40,690 nt of DNA from Bacteroidia bacterium (GCA_030429045.1 JAUIEA010000019.1:1-40690); one strand, 5' to 3'. Positions 18,291-27,528 are shown, numbered from the stretch's first letter. The notes: a model not told the origin generated them from the sequence alone. Numbers and translations: made by a program.

Positions 18291-19769
18291 ATGATCCGTA
18301 TCACCATTGTATTACTCCTCCTCCTTTCCCAAGGTTTGCATGCCCAGACCACTGCACCCACTCACTGGTGTGGCACGCAAGATGGCAAGGTTGCCTGGCT
18401 GGAGGACTATCAGGCCAATCCCATGGCATTCCCCCGTTCAGTAGACACCCTGTACATCCCGGTGACCATCCATCTGGTGGGTACATCCGGTGGCGCCGGG
18501 TATTTTGGATTGCCGGATCTGCTGGATGCGTTCTGCACACTGAATCGTGATTTTGAGAACGCCAGCATTCAATTCTACCTCGAGGGAGGCATCAGCTATA
18601 TCCCGAACAATACCTACTACAACCATAATTTTGATACCGGATCCGAGATGATGGCGGCCTACAATGTCCCCAATACCATCAACTGTTATATCTCGAATTC
18701 ACCTGGCGAAAACCTCTGCGGGTACAGTGCCTATAACCTGGGGGTTGCCCTGGCCAAAAATTGTATCCAACCGGACGACCACACCTGGTCACACGAACTC
18801 GGACACTACCTGTCCCTGCCCCACCCGTTTTATGGCTGGGAAGGGTATGATCATGACTATGGCAAACCAGCACCCGAACAGATCAATGGCAATCTTGTAG
18901 AGCGGGTGGACGGACTGAATTGTAATGTAGCGGGCGATGGCTTCTGCGACACGCCACCCGACTATCTGAATTATCGCTGGCCCTGCAATACCCTGGGCGA
19001 GAGTATCGTCCTGCAAACGGATCCACTTGGCGTGAAACTCAAGTCCGATGGAAGTTTCATCATGTCCTATTCTTCGGACGAGTGTTCCTACCGTTTTTCA
19101 GACGAACAGATCGCGGCAATGCAGGCCAATGCCCTGTCTGACAAGGCTGAATTCCTCTATGACCAAACGGTTCGGTATCCGGTCTATGCCGGTCCTGTGG
19201 TACCTGTTTTCCCGGGCGAAGGCGACACCATCTCCACATTCAATGAGATCCCTTTCGTGTGGGAGCCCATGCCCGAAGCCACCCATTATATTGTGGAATA
19301 TTCCATCAATCCCAATTTCAACACAGCTGTATTTCAGTTTATGACCGTAGGGAATTCATGGGTCAGCAGCAAGCTGGTGAAGAACAAGACGTACTACTGG
19401 CGCTTACGCCCCTACAATGCCCAGCACACCTGTGAGGCCTATTCAGATATTCACACCTTTACCACGGGTGACCAGACCACCACCGCCGTGGATGATCTGA
19501 TCGATGGACTGTCTGCTGTCCATATTCTACCCAACCCGGTACAGTCAGGGGCTCCCCTGGGCCTTCAGATTTCCAGTGAGCGCAGCATGGAGTTGAACAG
19601 TGTTTTGATGACCCCGGGTGGACAGGTTGTCGGCCGGTATCAATGGCGGCTGGAAAGAGGCCAAACGAGGGTGCAGATCGACACACCAGGATTACCCTCC
19701 GGCATGTATGTCCTGAAACTGAGCACGGCGGACGGTCAGATGGTCCGCAAAGTGTTGATCGCCCGATAG
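18291..19769 (+). CDS. Secreted M43-like zinc metalloprotease with T9SS sorting domain
   Basis: The 492-residue exported protease has a signal peptide (1-19), then a pappalysin-like catalytic domain. Zinc ligands are in SHELGHYLSLPH: H168, E169 and H172, with the third ligand H178. The usual glycine of HExxHxxGxxH is serine here. A Met-turn is seen in FIMSYSSDECSYRFS, and cysteines at LNCNVAGDGFCDTPPDY match the M43 disulfide region. A fibronectin type III-like module follows (about 310-392; FVWEPMPEATHYIVEYS to YYWRLRPYNA). The protein ends with a T9SS type A domain (HILPNPVQSG to LPSGMYVLKLST). It is the first of four adjacent surface genes on this strand. Confidence 0.88.
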   Translation: MIRITIVLLLLLSQGLHAQTTAPTHWCGTQDGKVAWLEDYQANPMAFPRSVDTLYIPVTIHLVGTSGGAGYFGLPDLLDAFCTLNRDFENASIQFYLEGGISYIPNNTYYNHNFDTGSEMMAAYNVPNTINCYISNSPGENLCGYSAYNLGVALAKNCIQPDDHTWSHELGHYLSLPHPFYGWEGYDHDYGKPAPEQINGNLVERVDGLNCNVAGDGFCDTPPDYLNYRWPCNTLGESIVLQTDPLGVKLKSDGSFIMSYSSDECSYRFSDEQIAAMQANALSDKAEFLYDQTVRYPVYAGPVVPVFPGEGDTISTFNEIPFVWEPMPEATHYIVEYSINPNFNTAVFQFMTVGNSWVSSKLVKNKTYYWRLRPYNAQHTCEAYSDIHTFTTGDQTTTAVDDLIDGLSAVHILPNPVQSGAPLGLQISSERSMELNSVLMTPGGQVVGRYQWRLERGQTRVQIDTPGLPSGMYVLKLSTADGQMVRKVLIAR

Positions 19770-19800
19770 GCTGAATTGCTCCTGAACCAACCCAACCACT

Positions 19801-22197
19801 ATGCCCTTTTGTTACCCTTCGTTCTTTCGGATCATGTCCTCCCTGCTCTTCATTGCCGGAATGGGATGGGCATCATCCAGTTTTGCCCAGTCGGTCATCT
19901 ATGTCGATCAAACGGCTGCAGGTGCCCAGGATGGCACCTCCTGGGGAGATGCATTTGCCGACTTGCAAGCGGCGTTTGATGCAGCCTCCGCCGGTGATGA
20001 GATCTGGGTGGCACAAGGGATCTATGTACCCGGAGATACCTCCAAGGCCAGATATATCCTGGACAAGGACCTCTCCCTGTACGGTGGTTTCGCCGGTGAT
20101 GAAACGGCGCTGGATCAGCGCGACCCGGTTACGTATCAGACTGTGTTGTCGGGTGATGTGCAGGGAGACGACCTCCCGGGCGATGTGTTCAATTTTCGCT
20201 GGGATAATCTGTATACCATTCTGGAGATCACCCAGCAGGTGACCGGAGCGGCGGTCATTGACGGCCTTGCTTTTCGGGGTGGGCATTCGGTGGGCGACAA
20301 TTTTCTCCTCCCCAATCAATGGGGCGGGGCTATTTTCTGCCAGGGAGCCCCTTTGATCCAGCACTGCAGGTTTGACGATAATTATGCGGATAAACGAGGT
20401 GGAGCCATCTATGTGCAATCCGACCAGGCGAATGGATTATTGATCCGGAATTGCCAATTCGGATCGAACGTTTCAAATGAAGATGGTGGTGCCATATTTG
20501 TCAATCTGACGGATGTTTCCGGGGTATTGATAGAGGACTGTGTGTTCTCAGACAATCGTGCGGACCGACGAGGCGGTGCGGTTTCTGTGTACAATGCCAA
20601 CACCCATTTGAAGGGAAATCAGTTCTTGACCAACCAGTCTCGCCGAACCGGTGGAGCGGTCCATGTGCAGGCATCCTTCAACTTTCTGGAAAACACGATC
20701 GACAGTTGCTATTTTGAAGCGAACACAGCGACGCGAGGAGGGGCGCTATACCTGGTCTCTTCCAGTGTGTTCGGGTCTGTGGAGAATCATTTTTCGGTGA
20801 CACGATCCGATTTTCAGTTGAATGCAGCCACGGATATGACCAATAATCCCGATGATGCGATACGCGGTGGAGCAATCGTTCTGGAATCAAATGTCAATGC
20901 CAGTGAGACCTCTGCTACTATAGGGGAATGCACATTTTCAGAAAATGTTTCGGAAGAAGACGCTGCCGTTCTACACGTTCAATTTGATGGTCAGGAGTCC
21001 AGTCTGACTTACAGGAATAATGTCGCCAGTTTTAACCAATCCGGCAGGAATGGCCCCTTGACGATCTCCGTTACCAAACTCGGAGAAGCGGTTATCCGAT
21101 TAGACAGCTGTGGCTTCACATCAAATAACTCGATCACTAGCGGGTCGGCTGGTATCACTGTAGAAGCCAGTGACAATGCCATTGCTGATATCCATTTCTT
21201 CCAATGCATGATCAAAGGTGGAGAAGCCTTGAAGAATAGTGGGCTATCAATAAAGTCTTCCGGACAGGCCAGTGTGAAAGGGATCATTCAAAATTGTCGC
21301 TGGAGCAATAATGTGGGCGATGGATGCATTTCCATTGAGGATGAGAATGATTTGATGGATCTGCTCTTTCAAAACGTGCTATTGGAAAGTAACGGTAGCT
21401 GGGGAAATTCAATCGTCTCTCTATCTGGAGCAGGAGGGGATACCTCGAGTATTCCTCGGTTTCGATTCGAAAACATATTGATGCATCACCAAGCCGGAGG
21501 GAACGTCCTTTGGGAAATGGAGGGAATCCGAGCGGAGATTCTGAATATGACCTGTGCTGAAAATGAATTGCCAGGATTTCAAATTGGTCTAAATGCTGAA
21601 TTGGTCTTGCAAAACTCTATTCTGGCCAACCTGGGAGAAAAGGAACTTGTCTTCATAGATAAGACCGGATCTATTCTGACGAGTGGGGGTAATATCATCA
21701 ATGACAATTCATTTGTTGGATGGATGGGATCTTCCGATTTGGAGAATACAGATCCATTGTTCCTCGGAAGTGAGGACTTTGCACTCACAGCGGCCAGTCC
21801 GGCCATCGATTTTGGCGTCCAACCGGATTCCATCTACCCGTATGACCTGGCCGGAAATGCCCGCATCCAGGGCAAGGGAATTGATGCCGGAGCCTATGAA
21901 AGTCCATTTACCAGTGGCCTAGTTTCGTTGGAAACAACACCATTGGACCTCTGGCCAAATCCGGCAGCCGGGCAGGTGAATATCTCCCTGCCAGCGGGCT
22001 GGACCGGTGCAAAAGAAATCCGGATCATGGATACGTTCGGGGCCGTTTACCGGACCTGGTCTCCCGGCAATACTCCCGGTTCCATGCCCATTCCACTGAG
22101 CCTCGATGGCCTTCCCACAGGTACTTTCCATGTGGAAATGATCCATGCCAGCGGTGACCGGGCAACAGGCACCCTGATCCATCAGGCCGGGCATTGA
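19801..22197 (+). CDS. Right-handed beta-helix surface protein with T9SS sorting domain
   Basis: A 798-residue protein with a signal peptide ending SSSFAQ, followed by YVDQTAAGAQDGTSWGDAFADLQAAFDAA. This opening is typical of parallel beta-helix proteins of the 'choice-of-anchor Q' group. Most of the length (about 60-640) is made of short helical rungs with repeated RGGAIYV, DGGAIFV, RRGGAVSV and RTGGAVHV turns. These resemble polymorphic outer membrane protein repeats. The region before the tail has DPLFLGSEDFALTAASPAID and GIDAGAYES, also typical. The last about 80 residues form a T9SS domain (DLWPNPAAGQV to LPTGTFHVEM). A second ATG at 19834 would shorten the signal. Likely an adhesin or glycan-binding protein; no catalytic residues can be assigned. 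Confidence 0.85.
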   Translation: MPFCYPSFFRIMSSLLFIAGMGWASSSFAQSVIYVDQTAAGAQDGTSWGDAFADLQAAFDAASAGDEIWVAQGIYVPGDTSKARYILDKDLSLYGGFAGDETALDQRDPVTYQTVLSGDVQGDDLPGDVFNFRWDNLYTILEITQQVTGAAVIDGLAFRGGHSVGDNFLLPNQWGGAIFCQGAPLIQHCRFDDNYADKRGGAIYVQSDQANGLLIRNCQFGSNVSNEDGGAIFVNLTDVSGVLIEDCVFSDNRADRRGGAVSVYNANTHLKGNQFLTNQSRRTGGAVHVQASFNFLENTIDSCYFEANTATRGGALYLVSSSVFGSVENHFSVTRSDFQLNAATDMTNNPDDAIRGGAIVLESNVNASETSATIGECTFSENVSEEDAAVLHVQFDGQESSLTYRNNVASFNQSGRNGPLTISVTKLGEAVIRLDSCGFTSNNSITSGSAGITVEASDNAIADIHFFQCMIKGGEALKNSGLSIKSSGQASVKGIIQNCRWSNNVGDGCISIEDENDLMDLLFQNVLLESNGSWGNSIVSLSGAGGDTSSIPRFRFENILMHHQAGGNVLWEMEGIRAEILNMTCAENELPGFQIGLNAELVLQNSILANLGEKELVFIDKTGSILTSGGNIINDNSFVGWMGSSDLENTDPLFLGSEDFALTAASPAIDFGVQPDSIYPYDLAGNARIQGKGIDAGAYESPFTSGLVSLETTPLDLWPNPAAGQVNISLPAGWTGAKEIRIMDTFGAVYRTWSPGNTPGSMPIPLSLDGLPTGTFHVEMIHASGDRATGTLIHQAGH

Positions 22198-22273
22198 TTC
22201 TCACTGTTCCACCGTTGAAAGGCTAAATCTTTCCTCCTCAGTACTTTGGAGTGGTTTTTGCTGCATTTGAACC

Positions 22274-22798
22274 ATGCGTCAAATCCCCTTTCTTCGGAGA
22301 GTAATCCCGGCTATGTTCCTCCTCTGTGGAATGGCTGGTGTGATCCATGCCCAATCGATTGACCAACGGGTTATTGCCAGCAGTGGCCGGGAGGTCAAGC
22401 AGGGGCCAGTCCAACTATCCTTCACCATCGGTGAACTGGCGGTTGCGTCTGTCCAGTCCGATACCCTGTATCTCACTCAGGGCTATCAGCAGGTCTTTCC
22501 TCAGGGGTCGACACCCATTCATTCAAACCCGCTGACCTTTGATCTATTGGTCTTTCCGAATCCCTTTTCGGATATCGTCACCCTGCGTTGTTCGGGTCAG
22601 CCTCCGCAGGAGCCTGTACGCCTGACCTGGACAGATGTCGCAGGTCATCTGGTATCCGAACAGACCCTGCACCTGGTGGCGGGTGTGGATCACACCCTAG
22701 ATCTACAATCACTGCCGGCAGGTTTGTACCACATCCAACTCTCCACGGGTCCGGAAGAAGTTCTGACTTCCTTCCAGATGATCCATGTCTTACGTTAA
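22274..22798 (+). CDS. Small T9SS-sorted protein preceding the fibre gene
   Basis: The 174-residue protein is nearly all export signals. It has a signal peptide (to VIHAQ) and about 60 residues with IASSGREVKQGPVQLSFTIGE and YLTQGYQQVFP. A T9SS type A domain follows (LVFPNPFSDIVTLRCS, LTWTDVAGHLVSEQ, LPAGLYHIQLS). The short 'SFTIGE...LTQGYQQ' module recurs in Bacteroidota next to large tail-fibre or collagen-like proteins. It is followed by such a gene here, with 34 bases between stop and preferred next start. I infer a partner role at the surface, such as anchoring or folding the fibre. No enzyme motif is visible. Confidence 0.82.
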   Translation: MRQIPFLRRVIPAMFLLCGMAGVIHAQSIDQRVIASSGREVKQGPVQLSFTIGELAVASVQSDTLYLTQGYQQVFPQGSTPIHSNPLTFDLLVFPNPFSDIVTLRCSGQPPQEPVRLTWTDVAGHLVSEQTLHLVAGVDHTLDLQSLPAGLYHIQLSTGPEEVLTSFQMIHVLR

Positions 22799-22832
22799 TC
22801 CCATGATTCCCCATCACCAAATTATCGGTCTG

Positions 22833-25832
22833 ATGAACACCAAGCACCTCATCCTACTCCTGTCAGTTGTTCTGTTGCCACTATTTGCCATGGCCCAGGC
22901 TCCGCAGTTGCTGAATTTTCAAGCTGTTGCCCGGAATGCAGCCGGCGAAGTCCTGAATGATAAAACCATTTCGGTCCGTCTCAGCATCTCCGACAACACA
23001 CCCAACGGACAGGTGGTCTACCAGGAGACACATACGGTCCTGACCAACAAACTGGGCATGTTCAGTCTGCGGATCGGAGGAGGTACGGTGCAGTCGGGTA
23101 GCATGAATAGCATTGATTGGAGCAACGGAACGAAATATCTCCGTACAGAGATCGATCCGAATGCGGGGTCTGCCTATGTCGATCTGGGAGCCACGCCCCT
23201 GGTCAGTGTACCCTATGCGCTTTATGCAGCCCAGGGAGGAACGCCATATGTCGGCGGTAGCGGTATCCAGATCACCGGAACAACGATCACAAATACCGGT
23301 GACCTCAATCCATCCGATGATGTGGTGCAGTCCACCCTGTTCGATGGCGATGTGACAGGCACGTTCAACAGCCTTCAACTGAAGCCTGGAAGTGTCGGGA
23401 CCCCGGAAATAGCCGATCAGAGCATCACCGGGATCAAGCTGCAATCGATGGGTGCCAACACCGGGGAAGTGTTGAAGTGGAACGGGTCGACATGGTCACC
23501 GTCCATGGACCTGGTGGGCAGTGGTGGAAACAACTATACTGCCGGAACAGGAATTGCCATCAACGGGAATGTCGTCAGTGCCCTGAATGACAATGTACTC
23601 TGGAATGCCCTGAAACTATATGGCCGGAATATTTCTGCAGCTGCCCCGACTGCGGGGCAGGTGCTCAAATGGACCGGCACGACCTGGGCGCCCCTGGATG
23701 ATGAAACCGGCAACGGAGGCGGAAATTACACGCCAGGTCTGGGGATCAGCATCAATGGGACCGTCATCGGTGCATTGGCCAATGATCCTTTGTGGAATGC
23801 CAATCGATTGCAGGGGAATGAAGTGGCTGCCGGAGCACCGACGAATGGCCAGGCCCTGGTGTATAACCAGGCGGCCAGTCGCTGGGAAGCCCAGACGCTG
23901 ATCGGTGGCGGTGGAGTAGGGGGATCAGGAACGCCCGGTTACCTGCCGAAATGGAATGGCACCAACTCCCTGACCAATTCGATCTTTTATGAGGCTGCCG
24001 GAAATGTCGGTATCGGGATCACCACGCCCCTGGCAAGATTGCATATCAATGGCCAGACGGATCAACCGCAATTGATGGTTCAGGCCGCCAATAACCAAAG
24101 CAATGCACAGCCCTTGATCCTGACACGAAAAGCAGATGGAACGGTCCTGTTTGGCATCCACTCCGATGACTCGAAAAATATATTCTTCGGTCTGGAAGCG
24201 GGAAAAAGCAATCAATTTGTCAACACCTTGTCCGGTGAACAAAACGTATTTATCGGTCGAGCTTCCGGCAAATCAAATACCACAGGTTCGGATAATACAG
24301 CTGTGGGCTACCAAAGCCTGCTGTCCAATACCCACGGTGGAAGTAATACGGTTCTTGGCTCCTATGGCCTGACCACCAATACGACCGGAGATCACAATAC
24401 AGCCATCGGGCCATATACCCTCCAACTCAACACAACCGGACGATTTAACACGGCTTTGGGTTCCGGTACGCTATCCCTGAATTCGGAGGGAAGCTACAAT
24501 ACGGCCGTCGGCGGACTTTCACTGAATGCCTGTGGTCTGGGTGAAGACAATATCGCAGTCGGTCACAGGTCCATGTTCAACAGCTATAACGGATTCAGGA
24601 ATATTGCCATCGGAAAGGATGCCATGTACAATTCCAATACAGGTGACCATAATATTGCCATCGGAACCGGGTCACTGAACAAAAACAATGGCAGGAGTTA
24701 TCAAATCGCCATTGGTGATTCGACCCTGTTTCACAACAGCCAGGGATTTGCAGACCCGTCCCATTCCCAGGCCAACACGGCAATTGGATCCAAGTCCATG
24801 TTTGAGAACACCTTGGGTTCACACAATACTGCCGTGGGGTTCAAGTCGATGTACGGGAATGTCGAGGGTGACCACAATGTGGGTATAGGTGCATTTGCCT
24901 TGTATACCAATGGGAGCGGAAACGAGAATACTGCCCTGGGTTATCAGGCGATGTATCACAACTATTCGGGTATACAGAATACCGGGATCGGAAAAGAAGC
25001 CCTGATCAACAATACCCTCGGAAGCCGGAACAGTGCCGTAGGTTATCGGGCCTTATCCAACAATAACGAAGGAACGGACAACACGGCGATGGGCTACCAG
25101 GCCCTGGATTCCAACCAGTATGGACAGGGGAATTCCTCCTTTGGGGCCTCTTCACTTGGCAGTAATTCTACTGGAAACTACAATACGGGGATCGGTTCCA
25201 AGGCACTTCAGTTCAGTACCGTTTTTTCTGGCAATACGGCCCTGGGCTATAATGCCGGAGGAGATAATGTGAACGGGAACAACAACACCTTCATCGGATA
25301 TGAAGCCAAAACCAATCTGTCCAACTATTCCAATTCTTCTGCACTGGGATACGGCGTGGTGATCACCGGTTCCAATCAGGTTCGGATCGGAAATGGACAG
25401 GTGACCTCGATCGGGGGATTTGCCAACTGGACGAACATTTCTGATCGTCGGGTCAAGAAGGACATTGAAGAGTCGGTCCACGGACTGGACTTCATCCTTC
25501 GATTGCGGCCCGTGACTTACCATCTGGATCTGGAGGCAGCTTCTCGCATCCAGGGGGTGTCCGGTACTGAACAATCAGACCAGGCCGGCAAGGAGGCTAT
25601 CCGGTATACCGGATTCATCGCCCAGGAAGTGGAAATCGCCGCCCGGCAAAGTCAGTATGACTTCAGTGGTGTAGACAAGCCCCAACATGATCAGGACCTG
25701 TATGGGATTCGTTATGCTGAATTTGTCGCACCCCTGGTGAAGGCAGTCCAGGAACAGCAGAAGATGATCGAAACCCAGGGTGAGATGATTCGCCAGCTGC
25801 AGGCAGAGCTCGAAGCACTGAAAAAGCAATAG
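22833..25832 (+). CDS. Tail-fibre-like surface protein with YadA-head-like repeats and S74 autochaperone
   Basis: The 999-residue protein has a signal peptide (NTKHLILLLSVVLLPLFAMA). A beta-rich N-domain follows (PQLLNFQAVARNAAGEVL to VSVPYALYA, 25-150). Next are repeated linker units containing GQVLKWTGTTW and LWNA. Then come about 20 copies of a 17-residue motif NTAxGyxxLxxNxxGxx (24177 to about 25380), similar to the trimeric YadA head. The C-terminus is the S74 intramolecular chaperone of endosialidase: SDRRVKKDI with S870 and K875 spaced as in the known Ser/Lys cleavage pair, then LRPVTYHLD and FIAQEVE. It ends in a coiled coil (VKAVQEQQKMIETQGEM). The start at 22833 places the signal sequence first; an upstream ATG at 22803 is possible. 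It is likely a trimeric, self-cleaved surface fibre. Confidence 0.88.
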   Translation: MNTKHLILLLSVVLLPLFAMAQAPQLLNFQAVARNAAGEVLNDKTISVRLSISDNTPNGQVVYQETHTVLTNKLGMFSLRIGGGTVQSGSMNSIDWSNGTKYLRTEIDPNAGSAYVDLGATPLVSVPYALYAAQGGTPYVGGSGIQITGTTITNTGDLNPSDDVVQSTLFDGDVTGTFNSLQLKPGSVGTPEIADQSITGIKLQSMGANTGEVLKWNGSTWSPSMDLVGSGGNNYTAGTGIAINGNVVSALNDNVLWNALKLYGRNISAAAPTAGQVLKWTGTTWAPLDDETGNGGGNYTPGLGISINGTVIGALANDPLWNANRLQGNEVAAGAPTNGQALVYNQAASRWEAQTLIGGGGVGGSGTPGYLPKWNGTNSLTNSIFYEAAGNVGIGITTPLARLHINGQTDQPQLMVQAANNQSNAQPLILTRKADGTVLFGIHSDDSKNIFFGLEAGKSNQFVNTLSGEQNVFIGRASGKSNTTGSDNTAVGYQSLLSNTHGGSNTVLGSYGLTTNTTGDHNTAIGPYTLQLNTTGRFNTALGSGTLSLNSEGSYNTAVGGLSLNACGLGEDNIAVGHRSMFNSYNGFRNIAIGKDAMYNSNTGDHNIAIGTGSLNKNNGRSYQIAIGDSTLFHNSQGFADPSHSQANTAIGSKSMFENTLGSHNTAVGFKSMYGNVEGDHNVGIGAFALYTNGSGNENTALGYQAMYHNYSGIQNTGIGKEALINNTLGSRNSAVGYRALSNNNEGTDNTAMGYQALDSNQYGQGNSSFGASSLGSNSTGNYNTGIGSKALQFSTVFSGNTALGYNAGGDNVNGNNNTFIGYEAKTNLSNYSNSSALGYGVVITGSNQVRIGNGQVTSIGGFANWTNISDRRVKKDIEESVHGLDFILRLRPVTYHLDLEAASRIQGVSGTEQSDQAGKEAIRYTGFIAQEVEIAARQSQYDFSGVDKPQHDQDLYGIRYAEFVAPLVKAVQEQQKMIETQGEMIRQLQAELEALKKQ
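24177..25380 (+). repeat. About 20 tandem 51-base coding repeats
   Basis: Within the fibre gene the motif N-T-A-hydrophobic-G-x-x-x-hydrophobic-x-x-N-x-x-G-x-x recurs with a 17-residue (51-base) period. One unit, beginning QIAIGDSTLFHN, has a 7-residue insertion, and the first unit is longer. The nucleotide copies have diverged strongly, so the array is old and not a recent slippage product. Confidence 0.85.
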
Positions 25833-25865
25833 GCAGACTGCCGGATCCTGTAAACAAGCCGGACT

Positions 25866-25896
25866 CCGGACGATCCGCCACCCGCGGATCGTCCGG
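25866..25896. terminator. 13-bp perfect hairpin (terminator-like, no T-tract)
   Basis: CCGGACGATCCGC (25866-25878) pairs perfectly with GCGGATCGTCCGG (25884-25896) around CACCC. It lies 33 bases after the fibre stop. The stem is strong but no T-run follows, so termination is inferred from position only. Confidence 0.5.
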
Positions 25897-25979
25897 TAGA
25901 TGACCTTGCCTCCCAGGGCGGAAGGTTTTGGCCACAACGGGCGCCCCGTATGCACGGGACCCGGACTGAGCGTGCCCCA

Positions 25980-26018
25980 GTAAAAGGGAAGGAGGCTCAT
26001 CGTACAGCCCCCTTTTAC
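25980..26018. terminator. Second hairpin GTAAAAGGG/CCCTTTTAC
   Basis: GTAAAAGGG (25980-25988) pairs with CCCTTTTAC (26010-26018). An inner GGCT/AGCC pair (25994-25997 with 26006-26009) can extend the stem. The CCCTTTT right arm on both strands makes a bidirectional terminator possible, though the T-run is short. Confidence 0.4.
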
Positions 26019-26144
26019 ACGACTCCACCACCAGCCTTGCCAACACCACACTTGAAACTGGAGGATCCAAAGGATGTCCGGTTTCAGATGGGCCAGTCAG
26101 CCAGCAGCCAAACGATACGTTCTGTATCTTGGATAAAAATCGTG

Positions 26145-27527
26145 ATGCGCTCCTTCTTTTGCCTCTTCTCGTGTCTGATGTTCCTGTCTGTCACGTCCAG
26201 TGATGCGACCAACTGGCCTGTAGGTCCCGGTCAGGCCTATATCAAACCCTCCCAGGTGGCCAATCTGGTGGCCAATGGAGACACAGTAACCATTGCAGCG
26301 GGTGAATACCTCGAAGATGTCGCTTTTTGGAAAGCAGATGGTTTGCTGCTGCGGGGAGAGGGTGGATTTGCCCACCTGAATGCCAATGGAAAAGCTGCTG
26401 GACAGAAGGCCATCTGGGTGATCCAGGGCGATGACATTACGGTCGAACAGATCGAGTTTTCCCACTGTACCGTTCCGGATAAAAACGGTGCCGGCATTCG
26501 CCAGGAAGGGGTCGATCTGACCGTGCGAAAGTGCTGGTTTCACCATAATGAGAACGGGATCCTTGCGGGGAATAATACCACCAGCACCATCCTGGTCGAG
26601 CACTCGGAATTCGGCTTCAACGGTTACGGGGATGGCTTCAGCCACAACATTTACGTGAACCACGTGGCCCGGTTCATTTTTCGGTACAACTATTCACATG
26701 ACAGTCAGATCGGACACCTGGTCAAGAGCCGGGCGCATGAGAATCACATCCTGTATAATCGCCTGGACAGTCAGGCCGGAAGCGGAGTGAGCTATGAGAT
26801 CGACCTGCCGAATGGAGGCCTTTCCTTTGTCATTGGTAACCAGGTTGTGCAGCCGGTCGACGGTCAGAACTCCGGCATGATGTCCTACGGTCTGGAAGGT
26901 CTTTCCAATCCCGGACCTCATGAGTGTTATGCCATCAACAACACCATGGTCAATGCCAAATCGGTGGGGCGATTTTTCAACCTGAATGCCTCTACCGCCC
27001 TGTTTAAGGGATGGAACAATCTATTGGTCGGCGGGGGCAACTTTGCCAATGGTCCCGTGCAGGTGATGGATACCGTCCGCAACCTGCGTGTACCAGATCC
27101 GGCAGATGCCGGTTTTGTGGACCTGGCTGGCATGGATTTACACATTGCAGAGGAATCGCCGGCGGTGGATCAGGGCCTGGACCCTGAATACGCCGGGACG
27201 GTCAACCTGTGGCCGACAGATGAGTATGTCCACCCGGTGGATCGGGTAGACCGGCCGGAACATGGACTTCTGGATGCAGGCGCATTTGAAGGCCCCCTGA
27301 TCAATTTAATGCCCCCTCAATCGCCACCACCGCATATCCAGTTGTGGCGGATGCATGGTTCTGTTGGTGCCAGGGGTATCGAGCAAGATGACCTGCTGGA
27401 GATCTGGTCGCTTTCCGGAGTGTTGCTTGGAAGGGGTCAAATCGCTGCCCTCAGATTGCCGGATATTCCGGTGATGATCTCCGTCTATCGGGGTGGACGA
27501 TTGCTGCGCTCACAGGTGTTGCTCTGA
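26145..27527 (+). CDS. Secreted right-handed beta-helix protein
   Basis: The 460-residue protein starts with MRSFFCLFSCLMFLSVTSSDA, a signal peptide; I choose ATG 26145 because the open frame before it is not protein-like. The body (25-390) is a parallel beta-helix with Asn- and Gly-rich turns (ILAGNNTTSTILVEHSEF, NHILYNRLDSQAGSGVSYE, YAINNTMVNAKSVGRFF). This is the fold of pectate lyases and other polysaccharide-active or binding proteins. Near the end LLDAGAFEGPL matches the choice-of-anchor Q type tail. The last about 45 residues (EIWSLSGVLLGRGQ to ISVYRGGRLLRS) look like a short T9SS C-terminal domain without the usual PNP strand. Catalytic residues cannot be assigned. Confidence 0.82.
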   Translation: MRSFFCLFSCLMFLSVTSSDATNWPVGPGQAYIKPSQVANLVANGDTVTIAAGEYLEDVAFWKADGLLLRGEGGFAHLNANGKAAGQKAIWVIQGDDITVEQIEFSHCTVPDKNGAGIRQEGVDLTVRKCWFHHNENGILAGNNTTSTILVEHSEFGFNGYGDGFSHNIYVNHVARFIFRYNYSHDSQIGHLVKSRAHENHILYNRLDSQAGSGVSYEIDLPNGGLSFVIGNQVVQPVDGQNSGMMSYGLEGLSNPGPHECYAINNTMVNAKSVGRFFNLNASTALFKGWNNLLVGGGNFANGPVQVMDTVRNLRVPDPADAGFVDLAGMDLHIAEESPAVDQGLDPEYAGTVNLWPTDEYVHPVDRVDRPEHGLLDAGAFEGPLINLMPPQSPPPHIQLWRMHGSVGARGIEQDDLLEIWSLSGVLLGRGQIAALRLPDIPVMISVYRGGRLLRSQVLL

Positions 27528-27528
27528 C

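Larger units (their letters stand above)
25833..26144. other. Intergenic gap with two hairpins after the fibre gene
   Basis: No gene is supported in these 312 bases. It contains a strong hairpin at 25866-25896 and a second at 25980-26018 (both listed). An open frame runs through the right half in phase with the next gene, but its translation is proline-rich and unlike a protein N-terminus, so I treat it as leader. The segment 26090-26144 should hold the promoter of the beta-helix gene; TATCTTGG at 26125 is only a weak -7 match. Confidence 0.45.

Noticed and set aside
25950-26144. N-terminal extension of the second beta-helix protein
   Set aside because: It is proline- and basic-rich, overlaps a hairpin, and would place the signal peptide 65 residues inside the protein.
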